Assembly: GCF_002575655.3 (NCBI RefSeq)
Contig: NC_053036.3
Location: 155,348,627-155,412,626 of the forward strand
Source: Aegilops tauschii subsp. strangulata
Lineage: Eukaryota; Streptophyta; Magnoliopsida; Poales; Poaceae
Direction of reading: 5' to 3'
Length of the DNA: 64,000 nt
Position numbers and translations under genes: made by a program. This document shows, in pieces, positions 42,456 through 55,445 of this stretch (position 1 is the first letter of the stretch; every line of letters starts with the position of its first letter). Below the pieces are notes generated by a model. That model was not told the DNA's origin and did not search any database. It saw only the letters and a program-made list of their open reading frames with translations.

Positions 42456-43956
42456 TGTAAGTGCATCTAGTGCCCCTTAGTGATTTTGGTGTATTGAAGA
42501 CTTATAGGTTAAGGGACTAATGCGTTTATGAGTGTACACATGTCTATAAGTCTATGAGGAGTTTGATATTTACAGAGAAAGTCGACCCCTAAAAATGAAG
42601 TTCTTCGACTGAAGACTTTGGATTTCTGAAGACTTTGAAAGTGAAGAAATTGGTGTGACCTTGAAGACTTAGTATTCATTTGAGGAATATGAAGCGTGAA
42701 GACTTTTGTTTTCGTAGTTTTCATTTTCTCTTTTTGAGTCCTAGGAAACACCCTACTGTTAAAGGGGGTCGAGGAAATACTAAGGAAAAATTTCCATGTG
42801 ATGCTCAACTCAAAATCCTACACCTACCAGTCCCTTCGAGTTAAGCCATTGGAAATCTCATACAGTTCAGTCATATTCTTCAGTGACAGAGATGAAGTTC
42901 TTCTGGTCTCTGAGGAATTTGTTCTGACTGAGGAATTAGGAATTCGCCAGTGCAGATTGCCTACACAGTGAGGAACATGATAGCCCTGAGGAATTTGATA
43001 CTCAAATTTCCGACCGTTGCTGTGCTATGCGCCAGCTGTCCCAAAATATCTACCAACCCAACGGTCATATCATTGAAGGGCATTTATGTCTTATCATGTC
43101 GGGCTGCTCCCTAGGCTATAAATAGCCGCCCCCTACAACCACTAGCTGGTTGGCTGCTCTGAGAGAAACTGACACTTGTCATTTGAGAGCATCCCGTCCT
43201 CCGAGGAATTTGAGTGAAAATCATCAAGTGAGGAAAACCCCAAACCCAAACACCTACAAACCCAAAGTGATTGAGCATCACTGAAGAGATTGATCCTGCG
43301 TGGATCCGACACTTGTTACGTTTGAAGACTGTGCTTCTTCCAGACGGTTAGGCGTCATGGTCTAGAGCATCCAAGAGGAAATTGTGGATCGCCGAGTGAC
43401 CGAGTTTGTGAAGGTTTGGAAGTCACCTGAAGACTTACCACGAGTGATTGGACGAGGTCTGTGTGACCTTAGTTCAAGGAGAATACGGTGAGGACTGTGT
43501 GTTCGGGACTGGGTGTCCTAAGGTTTAAATACCTAGCCACTCCAACCAGACGTACAACTGAGACAGCGGTTGGAACTGGTCTACCAAATCATTGTCTTCA
43601 CCAAGCTTACTGGTTCTATTTCCTCAACTCTTTCATTTCCTCATTACTATGTTGTATGCTTGTTCATATCTGTGTTTGAAGACTTTGACTGAAGACTTTC
43701 TCAATTTCCTCAGTTCAATTTCTTCAGTCTGTTTGTCTTCATCCTGTGTTATCCTGAGTTTACGCTTTCTGTACTCTGTGCTAGTTTTCATTTCATCATG
43801 ATGACTATGCTTGTGTTCTGCTATGCATACTTTTGAGTACTTATTCCGCTGCAAGTAGTTCTTCGCTAAGGAATTTCCTCACCCACAAATTCCTCAGTGA
43901 AGAATTTCTAAAACTCGCCTATTCACCCCCCCTCTAGTCGATATAATGCACTTTCA
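42456..43956 (+). repeat. 5' LTR of the Sirevirus-like element (1501 bp)
   Basis: It runs from TGTAAGTGCATCTAGTG to AATGCACTTTCA, whose ends are imperfect inverted repeats (TGTAAGTGCA and TGCACTTTCA). A TATA box lies at 43117-43123 (GGCTATAAATAGCC). The LTR already shows the TTCCTCA/TTCTTCA word bias seen throughout the element. Confidence 0.9.
43117..43123 (+). promoter_or_regulatory. TATA box in Sirevirus-like LTR
   Basis: TATAAAT within GGCTATAAATAGCC, a strong plant TATA context about 660 bp into the LTR. Confidence 0.75.
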
Positions 43957-43958
43957 AT

Positions 43959-43970
43959 TGGTATCAGAGC
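43959..43970 (+). other. Primer binding site, tRNA-iMet type
   Basis: TGGTATCAGAGC, the copia-type site complementary to initiator tRNA-Met, 2 bp after the LTR end at 43956. Confidence 0.9.
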
Positions 43971-44023
43971 AAGGTACTCCCTTGTTCTGTGTGATTTTGG
44001 TTTAACCGCCTGGAGTTTTAGTT

Positions 44024-46600
44024 ATGTCGACCGCAGGTATGATCAAGGTCTCTGCTGGGTGTCCTACCTTCGATGGGACGGACTACCCCTACTGGTAGAA
44101 TAAGATGCGAATGCATCTTGAGGCAATTGATAACGATCTCTGGTATGTTGTGGAAAAAGGTGTTCCCTCTGTCTCACCCTCACTGAACGCTGCCGATGTG
44201 AAGAAATTCAAGCAACTCAATTCTCAAGCGAAGAATATCATATGTGGCCATCTGAGCAAAGGACAGTATGGAAGAGTGAGTGCTTTGGAAACTGCTAAGC
44301 TTATCTGGGATAGGTTGTCCAAAGTAAATGAAGGAGTCTCAACACAACGTGACTCTCGAGTTGATGTTCTTCGCAATCTCTTCAACCGCTTCAAAAGACT
44401 CGACAATGAAAATGTTCAACAAACCTTTGATCGCCACACTGACATCTCAAATGAGCTTCAAGCACTTGGTGCCAATGACATCACCGACCACGAGGTGGTG
44501 AAGAAACTGCTGAGATCGCTTGACTCTTCATTTGATACTCTGGCATTGATGATACAAGAGCGTGCTGATTAGAAGTCACTTGACCCCGCTGATATCCTCG
44601 AAAGGCTAAACACTCATGAGTTCCAGCTTGCTGAAAAGAGAGATCTCTATGGTTCGAGCTATGGCAGATTACGTGCACTGAAGGCCAAGGCAGTTTCTGA
44701 GTCTGAAGATGAAGACTCTGACGGCAGCCTTGGTGATCCTGAAGAACTAAGCAATGATCTAGCACTGCTCATGAAGAAATTCCAGAAGTTCTCAATACGT
44801 GGTCGCTTCGGAAGACCCTCAAGGAGCAATGATTCCTCATCTAGTGACTACAAGAAGAGGCTTTGTCACAAATGCAAGAAACCAGGACACTACATTCAAG
44901 ATTGTCCTCAGTGGGAAAAGGAATCAAAGAAGAAGAAATACAAGGATTACAGTTCTGATGATGCTAAGAAAAAGAAGAAATCCTCAAAATCTTCATCATC
45001 AAAATCCTCAAAGTCTTCATCTCACAAGAAGAGCAGCTCCAAGAAGGCTCGGGCATTCATTGGCAAGGAAATGGACTCTGAAGCTGAATCGGAAGAAAAT
45101 GAGGAAGAGGAGGCATCTGAGGATTCTGAATCCGGTGTGGCAAGCCTAGCCCTCGCTACTGCATTCGTCAGCAAGTCTATCTTCAACCTTGAAGAAAATG
45201 ATCTCACCAACAAGGCTGATGAAGGCAATGATGACTATGCTCCCACCTATTGCTTCATGGCAAAGGGTGCCAAGGTACTCAAATATTCCTCATCTGAATC
45301 AAGTGAAAATGAATCTGATGAAAACCTTAAACCCAGCTATTCTAAACTTGCTAAGATTGCTGTGAAACAACAAAAGGCTCTTGAAAAGGTTCAAAACATG
45401 CTAGACAAAAGTGATGATATGTTGGGTGAAGAAATGGATCGCACTAAAACCTTGACTGAAAATCTTCAGAGAATTCGGACTAGGTTTGACAACCTTCAAG
45501 GTCATCATAACACTCTCTTGTCTGATCATGAGGAGCTTTCTTATGAATTTCTTCAAAGAAAGCAAGATCTTGAAAAGCTAAGAGTGAGTTATGAAGATCT
45601 TCAGAAGGAGTGCGATTCATTACTTGCTCAACAAATCAGCGCTGCTCAGGAAGAATTTGTTCCTCCATGTTTGAAATGCATTGAACGTGAATCTGCTAAT
45701 TCTTCACCTGAATGTTCAAATGCTTCTAATGCTACAAATTGCTCAACTGTCTCTGCTATCATTGATTCCTCATCTGAGGACATTGCTAGTATCACTGACG
45801 ATGCAGGGCTGAAGGAATTGTACATGACAGGCATGTACAAAAGCCTCAAAGGGCATCAGACTCTTTGTGATGTGCTTAAAAAGCAGATCCTCAACAGGAA
45901 CCCTAGGAAAGAGGGTATTGCCTTTGAGAGGAAACTCAATGCTGATGGTACATATTGGAAGCCTGAGCAGTACCCCAAAACCTCGTGGGTTGCTGCAAAG
46001 GGACCTCCAGTTGATCCATCTAATTTATCTGGCTTTACATGTGAATCTCCTCATTCTTCTGATGACTCATTTGATTCCAACTATAAACTGTTCAAAAATC
46101 AGAATGGTGAAGTATTTGCTAGATATGTTGGCACTAACTGCAGGAACGGTTCCCCTATGAAGAAAATCTGGGTTCCCAAAAGGTGCCTTGAAAGTCTTCA
46201 GGTGAATGTCCTCATGACACCACCTGTGAAGAATATGAACCCCAGATCAAATTCTTCATATGGACCAAATTCTTCATATGGATCCAAGTCCTCATACGGA
46301 CCAAATTCCTCACATGGATCAAATTCCTCAAGAGGATCAAAGTCCTCATATGAACATCATCGTGCTAACAACTCTGTTTCGTAGGGAAGAGCCAAGGGCT
46401 ATGAATATGAGCATTATTCTTCTAATCATTATGTTCATAAGTCCTCGAAGAATTTCTCTGCTTATTCATATGCTTACCCTAACTTCTCTTATGTGAAACA
46501 AAATGGAATGGCTTCTATGCCACCTTTCTCATATGGAGCTCGCAGAGTGATGAACTCTTTGCCACCCCTTCAGATGTGGGTGGTGAAGAAAAAGAACTAA
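44024..46600 (+). pseudogene. Sirevirus-like gag with three in-frame TAG codons
   Basis: One frame from ATG 44024 to TAA 46598-46600, broken only by TAG at 44096-44098, 44570-44572 and 46382-46384. The gag core includes NDLWYVVEKGVP, IICGHLSKGQYGRVSALET and AKLIWDRLSKV. A CCHC zinc knuckle CHKCKKPGHYIQDC follows, then Lys/Ser and acidic low-complexity stretches and a coiled-coil region around DEELSYEF-type heptads (about 45420-45640). Near the end an 18-bp repeat codes for NSSYGP-like units (46250-46357). The length, over 800 codons, is longer than in most copia elements and fits Sireviruses. Confidence 0.85.
46250..46357 (+). repeat. Six 18-bp in-frame repeats in gag
   Basis: Six consecutive units of the form (N/K)SS(Y/H/R)(G/E)(P/S/H), each beginning AATTC(T/C)TCA or AAGTCCTCA. 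Perfect periodicity with base changes, as after slippage expansion. Confidence 0.9.
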
Positions 46601-46835
46601 TCTCTTCTGCAGGGTCAGGTCTCCAGACGTACTTAAATGTCTGAAGAATTTGCTAGAGACCTGAAGTGTGCCTGAAAGGACGCAGGCTAATCATGAAGAA
46701 ATGAACTTTCATTTCTCACGTCCGCATACTGCTTTATCTATTCTATTGCTTGATGAAATTGATCTGATGAATTGATGTCATATTCTTCACTGATGAAGTA
46801 TATGAAGTTCGTAAGCTGCACTAATTCATCTGCAG
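46601..46835 (+). other. Noncoding spacer between gag and protease
   Basis: About 235 bp with stops in all forward frames. It begins TCTCTTCTGCAGGGTCAGG and ends TTCATCTGCAG directly before the protease frame. The end resembles a splice acceptor. It may be an intron or a spacer; see findings. Confidence 0.45.
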
Positions 46836-48773
46836 GATGATCAACCCAAAGCCACTGAGTGGGTCCTCGATAGTGGATGTACAAATCACATGACTGGTGA
46901 CAAGAATCTATTGATTGATGCTCCATTATGACCATCGCATCTGAAGCATATCATCTTTGCTGACAAAGGCAAAAGTCAGGTATTGGGTCTAGGTAAGGTT
47001 GCGATCACAAAGGATCGACACATGGAGAAAGTCATGCTTGTCGAGTCCTTAGGATACAATCTTATGTCTGTCTCAATGATTTGTGTTCTTGATATGGTAG
47101 TTGTCTTTGGAAAGTATCATTGTGTTGTGGTTTTGGAAGCTGACAATTCCAAAGTCTTCGAAGGCTTTAGGAGAGGAGACTTGTATATTGTTGATTTCTC
47201 TACAGGACCGCAACCAGCCGTGTGCCTACTTGCAAAAGCTTCAGAAGGATGGCTATGGCATCGACGACTTGGTCATGCAGGCATGAGGAATTTGCACGCG
47301 CTTGCGAAGAAGAAGCATGTCATTGGCATTGAGAATGTCAAATTCCTCAAGGATCACTTGTGTGGAGCTTGTGAAGCTGGAAAAATGACCAAGGCTAAGC
47401 ATCCAGCGAAGACTATCATGACCACTACTCGACCATTCGAATTGCTTCACATGGACCTCCTTGGTCCTAACCATTAATCAGCTTTCACAAATGACGCATC
47501 TCTCTATGGGCTTGTTATTGTTGATGATTACTCTCGCTACACATGGGTACACATTGTTACTTACAAACATGAAGTGCAGGAAGTCTTCAAACGATTTTCC
47601 TCGAGGGCTTCAACCTACTTTGGTGTGAAGATCAAGCACATCAGAAGTGACAATGGAACTGAGTTCAAGAATTCTGGTCTTGATGACTATCTTGATGAAC
47701 TTGGTATTACTCATGAGTTATCTGCTCCTTACACTCCTCAGCAAAATGGCGTCGTGGAGCGCAAGAACAGAACTCTTGTTGAGATGGCTCGCACTATGCT
47801 TGATGAGTACAAGACGCCTCATCACTTCTGGATTGAGGCAATTTATACTGCGTGCCACATCATCAACAGGGTATATCTTCACAAATTCTTCAAGAAGACT
47901 GCCTATGAACTCCTCACTGACAAGAAACCCAATGTGAGTTATTTTAAAGTCCTCAGTGCTAAATGTTGGATTAGAGATCCTCATCACAATGCTAAATTTG
48001 CACCGAAAGAACACGAATGTTTTATGCTTGGTTACGGAAAGGACTCGCACACCTACAGAGTCTTCAACACTGTTCTTCACAAGGTTGTTGAAACTGTAGA
48101 TGTGCGGTTCGATGAAACTAATGGCTTGCAAAGAGAACACCTACCCTCTGTGATAGATGAACCAACACCTAAGGAAACTATCAAGTTCAAGGCAACTGAG
48201 GATGTCATTCCTACTGAAGAATCTGTTGAAGAATTCATTCCAGAACGTGAAGAACGTCGAGCTAATGCACCTGAAGAAATTGCTGAAGAAAATGGTGCTG
48301 AAGAAAATGCTGATCAAATTCCTCAACGACAACCAACTCATCCTCGCGTTGCGAAAGAAGTGCAAGTTGAGAAGATCATCGATGACATTGAAGCACCAGG
48401 TCCTCTCACACGCTCAAAAGCTTCACATTTGTCTAACTTTTGTGGGCACTATGCTTTTGTCTCTATCTCAGAGCCCACTAAGGTAGATGAAGCATTTCTG
48501 GAGCCTGAGTGGATTCAAGCCATGCAAGAAGAATTACATCAGTTCAAGCTCAACAACGTTTGGGAACTGGTCAATCGTCCAGATCCTCGCAAACACAATA
48601 TCATTGGCACAAAGTGGATCTACCGCAACAAGCAAGATGAAAATGGCCTTGTGGTGAGGAGTAAGGCACGGCTAGTAGCTCAAGGCTACACACAGGATGA
48701 AGGAATTGATTTCGATGAAACTTTTGCACCTGTTGCTAGACTTGAAGCTATTCGCATATTACTTGCTTATGCT
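46836..48773 (+). pseudogene. Sirevirus-like pol part 1: protease, integrase, start of RT
   Basis: The frame starts DDQPKATEWVLDSGCTNHMT, with the protease DSG triad. TGA at 46929-46931 follows, then the pre-integrase region ASEGWLWHRRLGHAGMRNL and CGACEAGKMTKAKH. Integrase: Asp in LLHMDLLGPN, TAA at 47475-47477, [12 protein letters not shown], Asp in [11 protein letters not shown], Glu in [16 protein letters not shown] begins [20 protein letters not shown] and [20 protein letters not shown] and is cut at 48773 by the Angela-type element. All blocks stay in one frame apart from the two stops. Confidence 0.9.
48769..48773. other. Target site duplication ATGCT (left copy)
   Basis: ATGCT at 48769-48773 matches 57347-57351 across the nested element. 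Removing the element and one copy restores the RT reading frame. Confidence 0.95.
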
Positions 48774-50508
48774 TGAAGGAAATATGCCCTAGAGGCAATA
48801 ATAAAGTTATTATTTATTTCCTTATATCATGATAAATGTTTATTATTCATGCTACAATTGTATTAACCGGAAACTTGATACATGTGTGAATACATAGACA
48901 AACAGAGTGTCACTAGTATGCCTCTACTTGACTAGCTCGTTGATCAAAGATGGTTATGTTTCCTAGCCATAGACATGAGTTGTCATTTGATTAACGGGAT
49001 CACATCATTAGGAGAATGATGTGATTGACTTGACCCATTCCGTTAGCTTAGCACTCGATCGTTTAGTATGTTGCTATTGCTTTCTTCATGACTTATACAT
49101 GTTCCTATGACTATGAGATTATGCAACTCCCGTTTACCGGAGGAACACTTTGTGTGCTACCAAACGTCACAACGTAACTGGGTGATTATAAAGGTGCTCT
49201 ACAGGTGTCTTCGAAGGTACTTGTTGGGTTGGCGTATTTCGAGATTAGGATTTGTCACTCCGATTGTCGGAGAGGTATCTCTGGGCCCTCTCGGTAATGC
49301 ACATCACTTAAGCCTTGCAAGCATTGCAACTAATGAGTTTGTTGCGAGATGATGTATTACGGAATGAGTAAAGAGACTTGCCGGAAACGAGATTGAACTA
49401 GGTATTGAGATACCGACGATCGAATCTCGGGCAAGTAACATACCGATGACAAAGGGAACAACGTATGTTGTTATGCGGTTTGGCCGATAAAGATCTTCGT
49501 AGAATATGTGGGAGCCAATATGAGCATCCAAGTTCCGCTATTGGTTATTGACCGGAGATGTGTCTCGGTCATGTCTACATAGTTCTCGAACCCGTAGGGT
49601 CCGCACGCTTAACGCTACGATGATAGTTATATTATGAGTTTATATGTTTTGATGTACGAAGGTTGTTCGGAGTCCCGGATGTGATCACGGACATGACGAG
49701 GAGTCTTGAAATGGTCGAGACATAAAGATTGGTATATTGGAAGCCTATGTTTGGACATCAGAAGTGTTCCGGGTGAAATCGGGATTTTTCCGGAGTACCG
49801 GGAGGTTATCGGACCCCCCCCGGTAACTTAATGGGCCTTAGTGGGCCTAGGTGGAAGAGAGGAGAGGAGGCTAGGGCAGGGCCGCGCCCCCCTTCCCCCC
49901 CAGTCCGAATAGGACAAGGAGAGGGGGGCGGCGCCCCCCTTCGTCCCTCCCCTCCACCTCTTCCCCTCTTCCACTCCTAGTCCAACATGGAAAGGGGGAG
50001 TCCTACTCCCGGTAGGAGTAGGACTCCTCCTGGCACACCTCTCCTCCCTTGGCCACCGGCCTCCCCCTTGCTCCTTTATATACGGGGGCAGGGGGGCACC
50101 TCTTCACACACAATTGATATACAATATTTTAGCCGTGTGCGGTGCCCCCCTCCACCATATTACACCTCGATAATATCATTGCGGAGCTTAGGCGAAGGCC
50201 TGCGTCGGTAGAACATCATCTTCGTCACCACGCCGTCGTGCTGACAAAACTCTCCCTCAACACTCGGCTGGATCGGAGTTCGAGGGACGTCATCGAGCTG
50301 AACGTGTGCTGAACTCAGAGGTGCCGTGCGTTCGGTACTTGATCGGTCGGATCGTGAAGACGTACGATTACATCAACTGCGTTGTGTTAACGCTTCCGCT
50401 TTCGGTCTACAAGGGTACGTGGACAACACTCTCCCCTCTCGTTGCTATGCATCACCATGATCTTGCGTGTGCGTATGAATTTTTTTGAAATTACTACGTT
50501 CCCCAACA
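48774..50508 (+). repeat. 5' LTR of the Angela-type element
   Basis: 1735 bp. A TATA box lies at 50075-50082 (CTTTATATACGG). Small frames inside are incidental. Confidence 0.95.
50075..50082 (+). promoter_or_regulatory. TATA box in Angela-type 5' LTR
   Basis: TTTATATA in CTCCTTTATATACGGG; the equivalent box is kept in the 3' LTR at 56913-56920. Confidence 0.7.
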
Positions 50509-50509
50509 G

Positions 50510-50521
50510 TGGCATCCGAGC
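50510..50521 (+). other. Degraded tRNA-iMet primer site
   Basis: TGGCATCCGAGC, two mismatches from the copia consensus TGGTATCAGAGC, 1 bp after the LTR end. Confidence 0.75.
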
Positions 50522-51797
50522 CTGGTTTTATGCGTTGATGCTATGCACGAGTAGAACACAAGTGAGTTGTGGGCGATATAAGTCATACTGCTTATTAGCA
50601 TGTCATACTTTGGTTTGGCGGTATTGTGAGATGAAGCGGCCTGGACCGACATTACGCGTACGCTTACGCGAGACTGGTTTCACCGTTGCGAGCACTCGTT
50701 GCTTAAAGGTGACTGGCGGGTGTCTATCTCTCTCACTTTAGTTGAACCGAGTGTGGCTACGCCCGATCCTTGCGAAGGTTAAAATAGCACCAACTTGACA
50801 AACTATCGTTGTGGTTTTGATGCGTAGGTAAGAACGGTTCTTGCTAAGCCCGTAGCAGCCACGTAAAACTTGCAACAACAAAGCAGAGGAAGTCTAACTT
50901 GTTTTTGCAGGGCATGTTGTGATGTGATATGGTCAAGACATGATGCTATATTTTATTGTATGAGATGATCATGTTTTGTAACCGAGTTATCGGCAACTAG
51001 CAGGAGCCATATGGTTGTCGCTTTATTGTATGCAATGCAATCGCCATGTAATTGTTTTACTTTATCACTAAGCGGTAGCGATAGTCGTAAAAGCAATAGT
51101 TGGCGAGACGACAACGATGCTATGATGGAGATCAAGGTGTCGAGCCGGTGACGATGGTGATCATGACGGTGCTTCGGAGATGGAGATCACAAGCACAAGA
51201 TGATGATGGCCATATCATATCACTGATATTGATTGCATGTGATGTTTATCTTTTATGCATCTTATCTTGCTTTGATTGACGGTAGCATTATAAGATGATC
51301 TCTCACTAAAATTTCAAGATAAAAGTGTTCTTCCTGAGTATGCACCGTTGCGAAAGTTCTTCGTGCTGAGACACCACGTGATGATCGGGTGTGATAGGCT
51401 CTACGTTCAAATACAACGGGTGCAAAACAGTTGCACACGCGGAATACTCAGGTTAAACTTGACGAGCTTAGCATATGCAGATATGGCCTCAGAACACGGA
51501 GACCGAAAGGTCGAGCGTGAATCATATAGTAGATATGATCAACATAGTGATGTTCACCATTGAAACGACTCCATTTCACGTGATGATTGGACATGGTTTA
51601 GTTGATTTGGATCACGTGATCACTTAGATGATTAGAGGGATGTCTATCTAAGTGGGAGTTCTTAAGTAATATGATTAATTGAACTTAAATTTATCATGAA
51701 CTTAGTCCTGATAGTATTTTGCAAATTATGTTGTAGATCAATAGCTCGCGTTGTTGCTTCCCTATGTTTATTTTTGATATGTTCCTAGAGAAAAATT
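50522..51797 (+). other. Untranslated leader of the Angela-type element
   Basis: About 1.3 kb with no credible frame. Long leaders carrying packaging and dimerisation signals are typical of BARE1-type elements; nothing specific could be picked out here. Confidence 0.6.
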
Positions 51798-52793
51798 ATG
51801 TTGAAAGATGTTAGTAGCAAAGATGCGGATTGGATCCGTGATCTGCGGATTATCCTCATTGCTGCACAGAAGAATTATGTCCTTGATGCACCGCTAGGTG
51901 ACAGACCTATTGCAGGAGCAGATGCAGACGTTATGAACGTTTGGCTAGCTCAATATGATGACTACTTGATAGTTTAGTGCACCATGCTTAACGGCTTAGA
52001 ATCGGTACTTCAAAGACGTTTTGAACGTCATGGACCATATGAGATGTTCCAGGAGTTGAAGTTAATATTTCAAGAAAATACCCGAGTTGAGAGATATGAA
52101 GTCTCCAACAAGTTCTATAGCTAAAAGATGGAGGAGAATAGCTCAAGCAGTGAGCATGTGCTCAGATTGTCTGGGTACTACAATCGCTTGAATCAAGTGG
52201 GAGTTAATCTTCCACATAAAATAGTGATTGACAGAATTCTCTAGTCACCATCACCAAGTTAGTAGAACTTCGTGATGAACTATAGTATGCAAGGGATGAT
52301 GAAAGTAATTCCCGAGCTCTTCGTGATGCTGAAATCGATGAAGGTAGAAATCAAGAAAAACATCAAGTGTTGATGGTTGACGAGACCAATAGTTTCAAGA
52401 AAAGGCCAAGGGAAGAAGGGGAACTTCAAGAAGAACAGCAAGCAAGTTGCTGCTCAAGGGAAGAAGCCTAAGTCTGGTCCTAAGCCTGAGACTAAGTGCT
52501 TCTACTGCAAAGGGACTGGTCACTGGTAGCGGAATTACCCCAAGTATTTGGTGGATAAAAAGGATGGCAAAGTGAACAAAGGTATATTGGATATACATGT
52601 TATTGATGTGTACTTTACTAGTGTTTATAGCAACACCTCGGCATTTGATACTGGTTCAGTTGCTAAGAGTAGTAACTCGAAACAGGAGTTGCAGAATAAA
52701 CAGAGACTAGTAAAAGGCGAGGTGACGATGTGTGTTGGAAGTAGTTCCAAGATTGATATGATCATCATCGCACACTTCCTACACTTTCGGGAT
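51798..52793 (+). pseudogene. Angela-type gag, degraded
   Basis: The ATG at 51798 opens MLKDVSSKDADWIRDLRIIL, then VMNVWLAQYDDYLIV followed by a stop. The frame resumes with LNGLESVLQRRFERHGPYEM and, near 52490, the zinc knuckle KCFYCKGTGHW with a stop where a residue is expected. Several stops and frame changes make it non-functional. Confidence 0.8.
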
Positions 52794-52999
52794 TAGTGTT
52801 GAAACTAAATAAGTGTTATTTGGTGATTGCGTTGAGCATGAATATGATTTGATCATGTTTGTTGCAATACGGTTATTCATTTAAATTAGAGAATAATTGT
52901 TGTTCTGTTTACATGAATAAAACCTTCTATGGTCATACACCCAATAAAATGGTTTGTTGGATCTCGATCGTAGTGATACACATATTCATAATAATAAGC

Positions 53000-55445
53000 C
53001 AAAAGATGCAAAGTTAATAATGATAGTGCAACTTATTTGTGGCACTGCCGTTTAGGTCATATTGGTGTAAAGCGCATGAAGAAACTCCATACTGATGGGA
53101 TTTTGGAATCACTTGATTATGAATCACTTGATGCTTGCGAACCGTGCCTCATGGGCAAGATGACTAAAACGCCGTTCTCCGGAACTATGGAGAGAGCAAC
53201 AGATTTGTTGGAAATCATACATACAGATGTATGTGGTCCGATGAATATTGAGGCTCGTAGCAGGTATCATTATTTTCTGACCTTCACAGATGATTTGAGC
53301 AGATATGGGTATATCTACTTCATGAAACAGAAGTCTGAAACATTTGAAAAGTTCATATAATTTTAGAGTGAAGCGGAAAATTATCGTAACAAGAAAATAA
53401 AGTTTCTACGATCTGATCGTGGAGAAGATTATTTGAGTTACGAGTTTGGCCTTCAGTTAAAACAATGTGAAATAGTTTCACTACTCACGCCACCTGGAAC
53501 ACCATAATGTAATGGTGTGTTCGAACGTCATAACCGTACCTTATTAGATATGGTGCGATATATGATGTCTCTTACCGATCCACCACTATCGTTTTGGGGT
53601 TATGCATTAAAGACAGCTGCATCCACGTTAAAAAGGGCACCGTCTAAGTCCGTTGAGACGACACAATATGAACTGTGGTTTGGCAAGAAACCAAAGTTGT
53701 CGTTTCTTAAAGTTTGGGGTTGCGATGCTTATGTGAAAAAGTTTCATCCTTGTAAGCTCAAACCCAAATCGGAGAAATGTGTCTTCATAGGATACCCAAA
53801 GGAGACAGTTGGGTACACCTTCTATCACAGATCCGAAGGCAAGATATTCGTTGCTAAGAATGGATCCTTTCTAGAGAAGGAGTTTCTCTTGAAAGAAGTG
53901 AGTGGGAGGAAAGTAGAACTTGATGAGGTAACTGTACCTGCTCCCTTATTGGAAAGTAGTTCATCGCAGAAATCTATTCCTATGACTACTACACCAATTA
54001 GTGAGGAAGCTAATGATGATGATCATGTAACTTCAGATCAAGTTACTACCGAACCTCATAGGTAAACCAGAGTGAGATCCGCACCAGAGTGGTACGGTAA
54101 TCCTGTTCTGAAGGTCATGTTACTTGACCATGACGAACCTACGAACTATGAGGAAGCGATGATGAGCCCAGATTCCGCAAAATGGTTTGAGGCCATGAAA
54201 TCTGAGATAGGATCCATGTATGAGAACAAAGTATGGACTTTGGTTGACATGCCCAATGATCGGCAAGCCATAGAAAATAAATGGATCTTCAAGAGGAAGA
54301 CGGACGCTGATAGTAGTGTTACTATCTACAAAGCTAGAATTGTCGCAAAAAGGTTTTCGACAAGTTCAAGGTGTTGACTACGATGAGAGTTTCTCACTCA
54401 TATCTATGCTTAAGTTTGTCCGAATCATGTTAGCAATTGCCGCATTTTATGAAATCTGGCAAATGGATAAACAAAACTGCATTCCTTAATGGATTTATTA
54501 AAGAAGAGTTGTATATGATGCAACCAGAAGGTTTTGTCAATCCTAAAAGTACTAACAAAATGTGCAAGCTCCAGCGATCCATCTATGGACTGGTGCAAGC
54601 ATCTCGGAGTTGGAATATACGCTTTGATAAATTGATCAAAGGATACAGTTTTATACAGACTTGCGGTGAAGCCTGTATTTACAAGAAAGTGAGTGGGAGC
54701 ACTACAGCATTTCCGATAAGTATATGTGAATGACATATTGTTGATCGGAAATAATGTAGAATTATTCTGCAAAGCATAAAGGAGTGTTTGAAAGGAGTTT
54801 TTCAAAGAAACACCTCGGTGAAGCTGCTTACATATTGAGCATCAAGATCTATAGAGATAGATCAAGACGCTTGATAAATTTTTTCAATGAGTACATACCT
54901 TAACAAGATTTTTGAAGTGGTTCAAAATGGAACAGTCAAAGAAAGAGTTTCTTGCCTGTGTTACAAGGTGTGAAATTGAGTAAGACTCAAAACCCGACCA
55001 CGGCAGAAGATAGAAAAAGAATGAAAGTCATTCCCTATGCCTCGGCCATAGGTTCTATAAAGTATGCCATGCTGTGTACCAGATCTATTATATACCCTAC
55101 ACTGATTTCGGCAAGGGAGTAAAATAGTGATCTAGGAGTAGATCACTGGACAGCGGTCAAGATTATCCTTACTGGAATAAGGATATGTTTCTCGATTATG
55201 GAAGTGACTAAATGTTCGTCGTAAAGGGTTACATTGATGCAAGTTTTGACAGTAATCTAGATGACTCTAAGTCTCAGTCTAGATACATATTGAAAGTGGG
55301 AGCAATTAGCTAGAGTAGCTCCGTACAGAGCATTGTAGACATAGAAATTTGCAAAATACTTATGGATCTGAATGTGACAGACCCGTTGACTAAAATTATC
55401 TCACAAGCAAAACATGATCACACCTTAGTACTCTTTGGGTGTTAA
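53000..55445 (+). pseudogene. Angela-type pol (integrase, RT, RNase H), heavily degraded
   Basis: Readable blocks: 53037-53360 (pre-integrase WHCRLGHIGVKRM, CEPCLMGKMTKTPF; integrase IIHTDVCGPMN, FTDDLSRYGYIYFM), 53400-53516 (FLRSDRGEDYL), 53517-54065 (ERHNRTLLDMVRYMM, KVWGCDAYVKKFHP), 54072-54377 (NYEEAMMSPDSAKWFEAM, ENKWIFKRKTD), 54437-54733 (QPEGFVNPKSTNKMCKLQRS). A late block at about 55200 has GYIDASFDSNLDDSKSQSRY. Many stops and frameshifts separate them, and the catalytic RT Asp pair is not clearly preserved. The protease just upstream is not recognisable. Confidence 0.85.
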
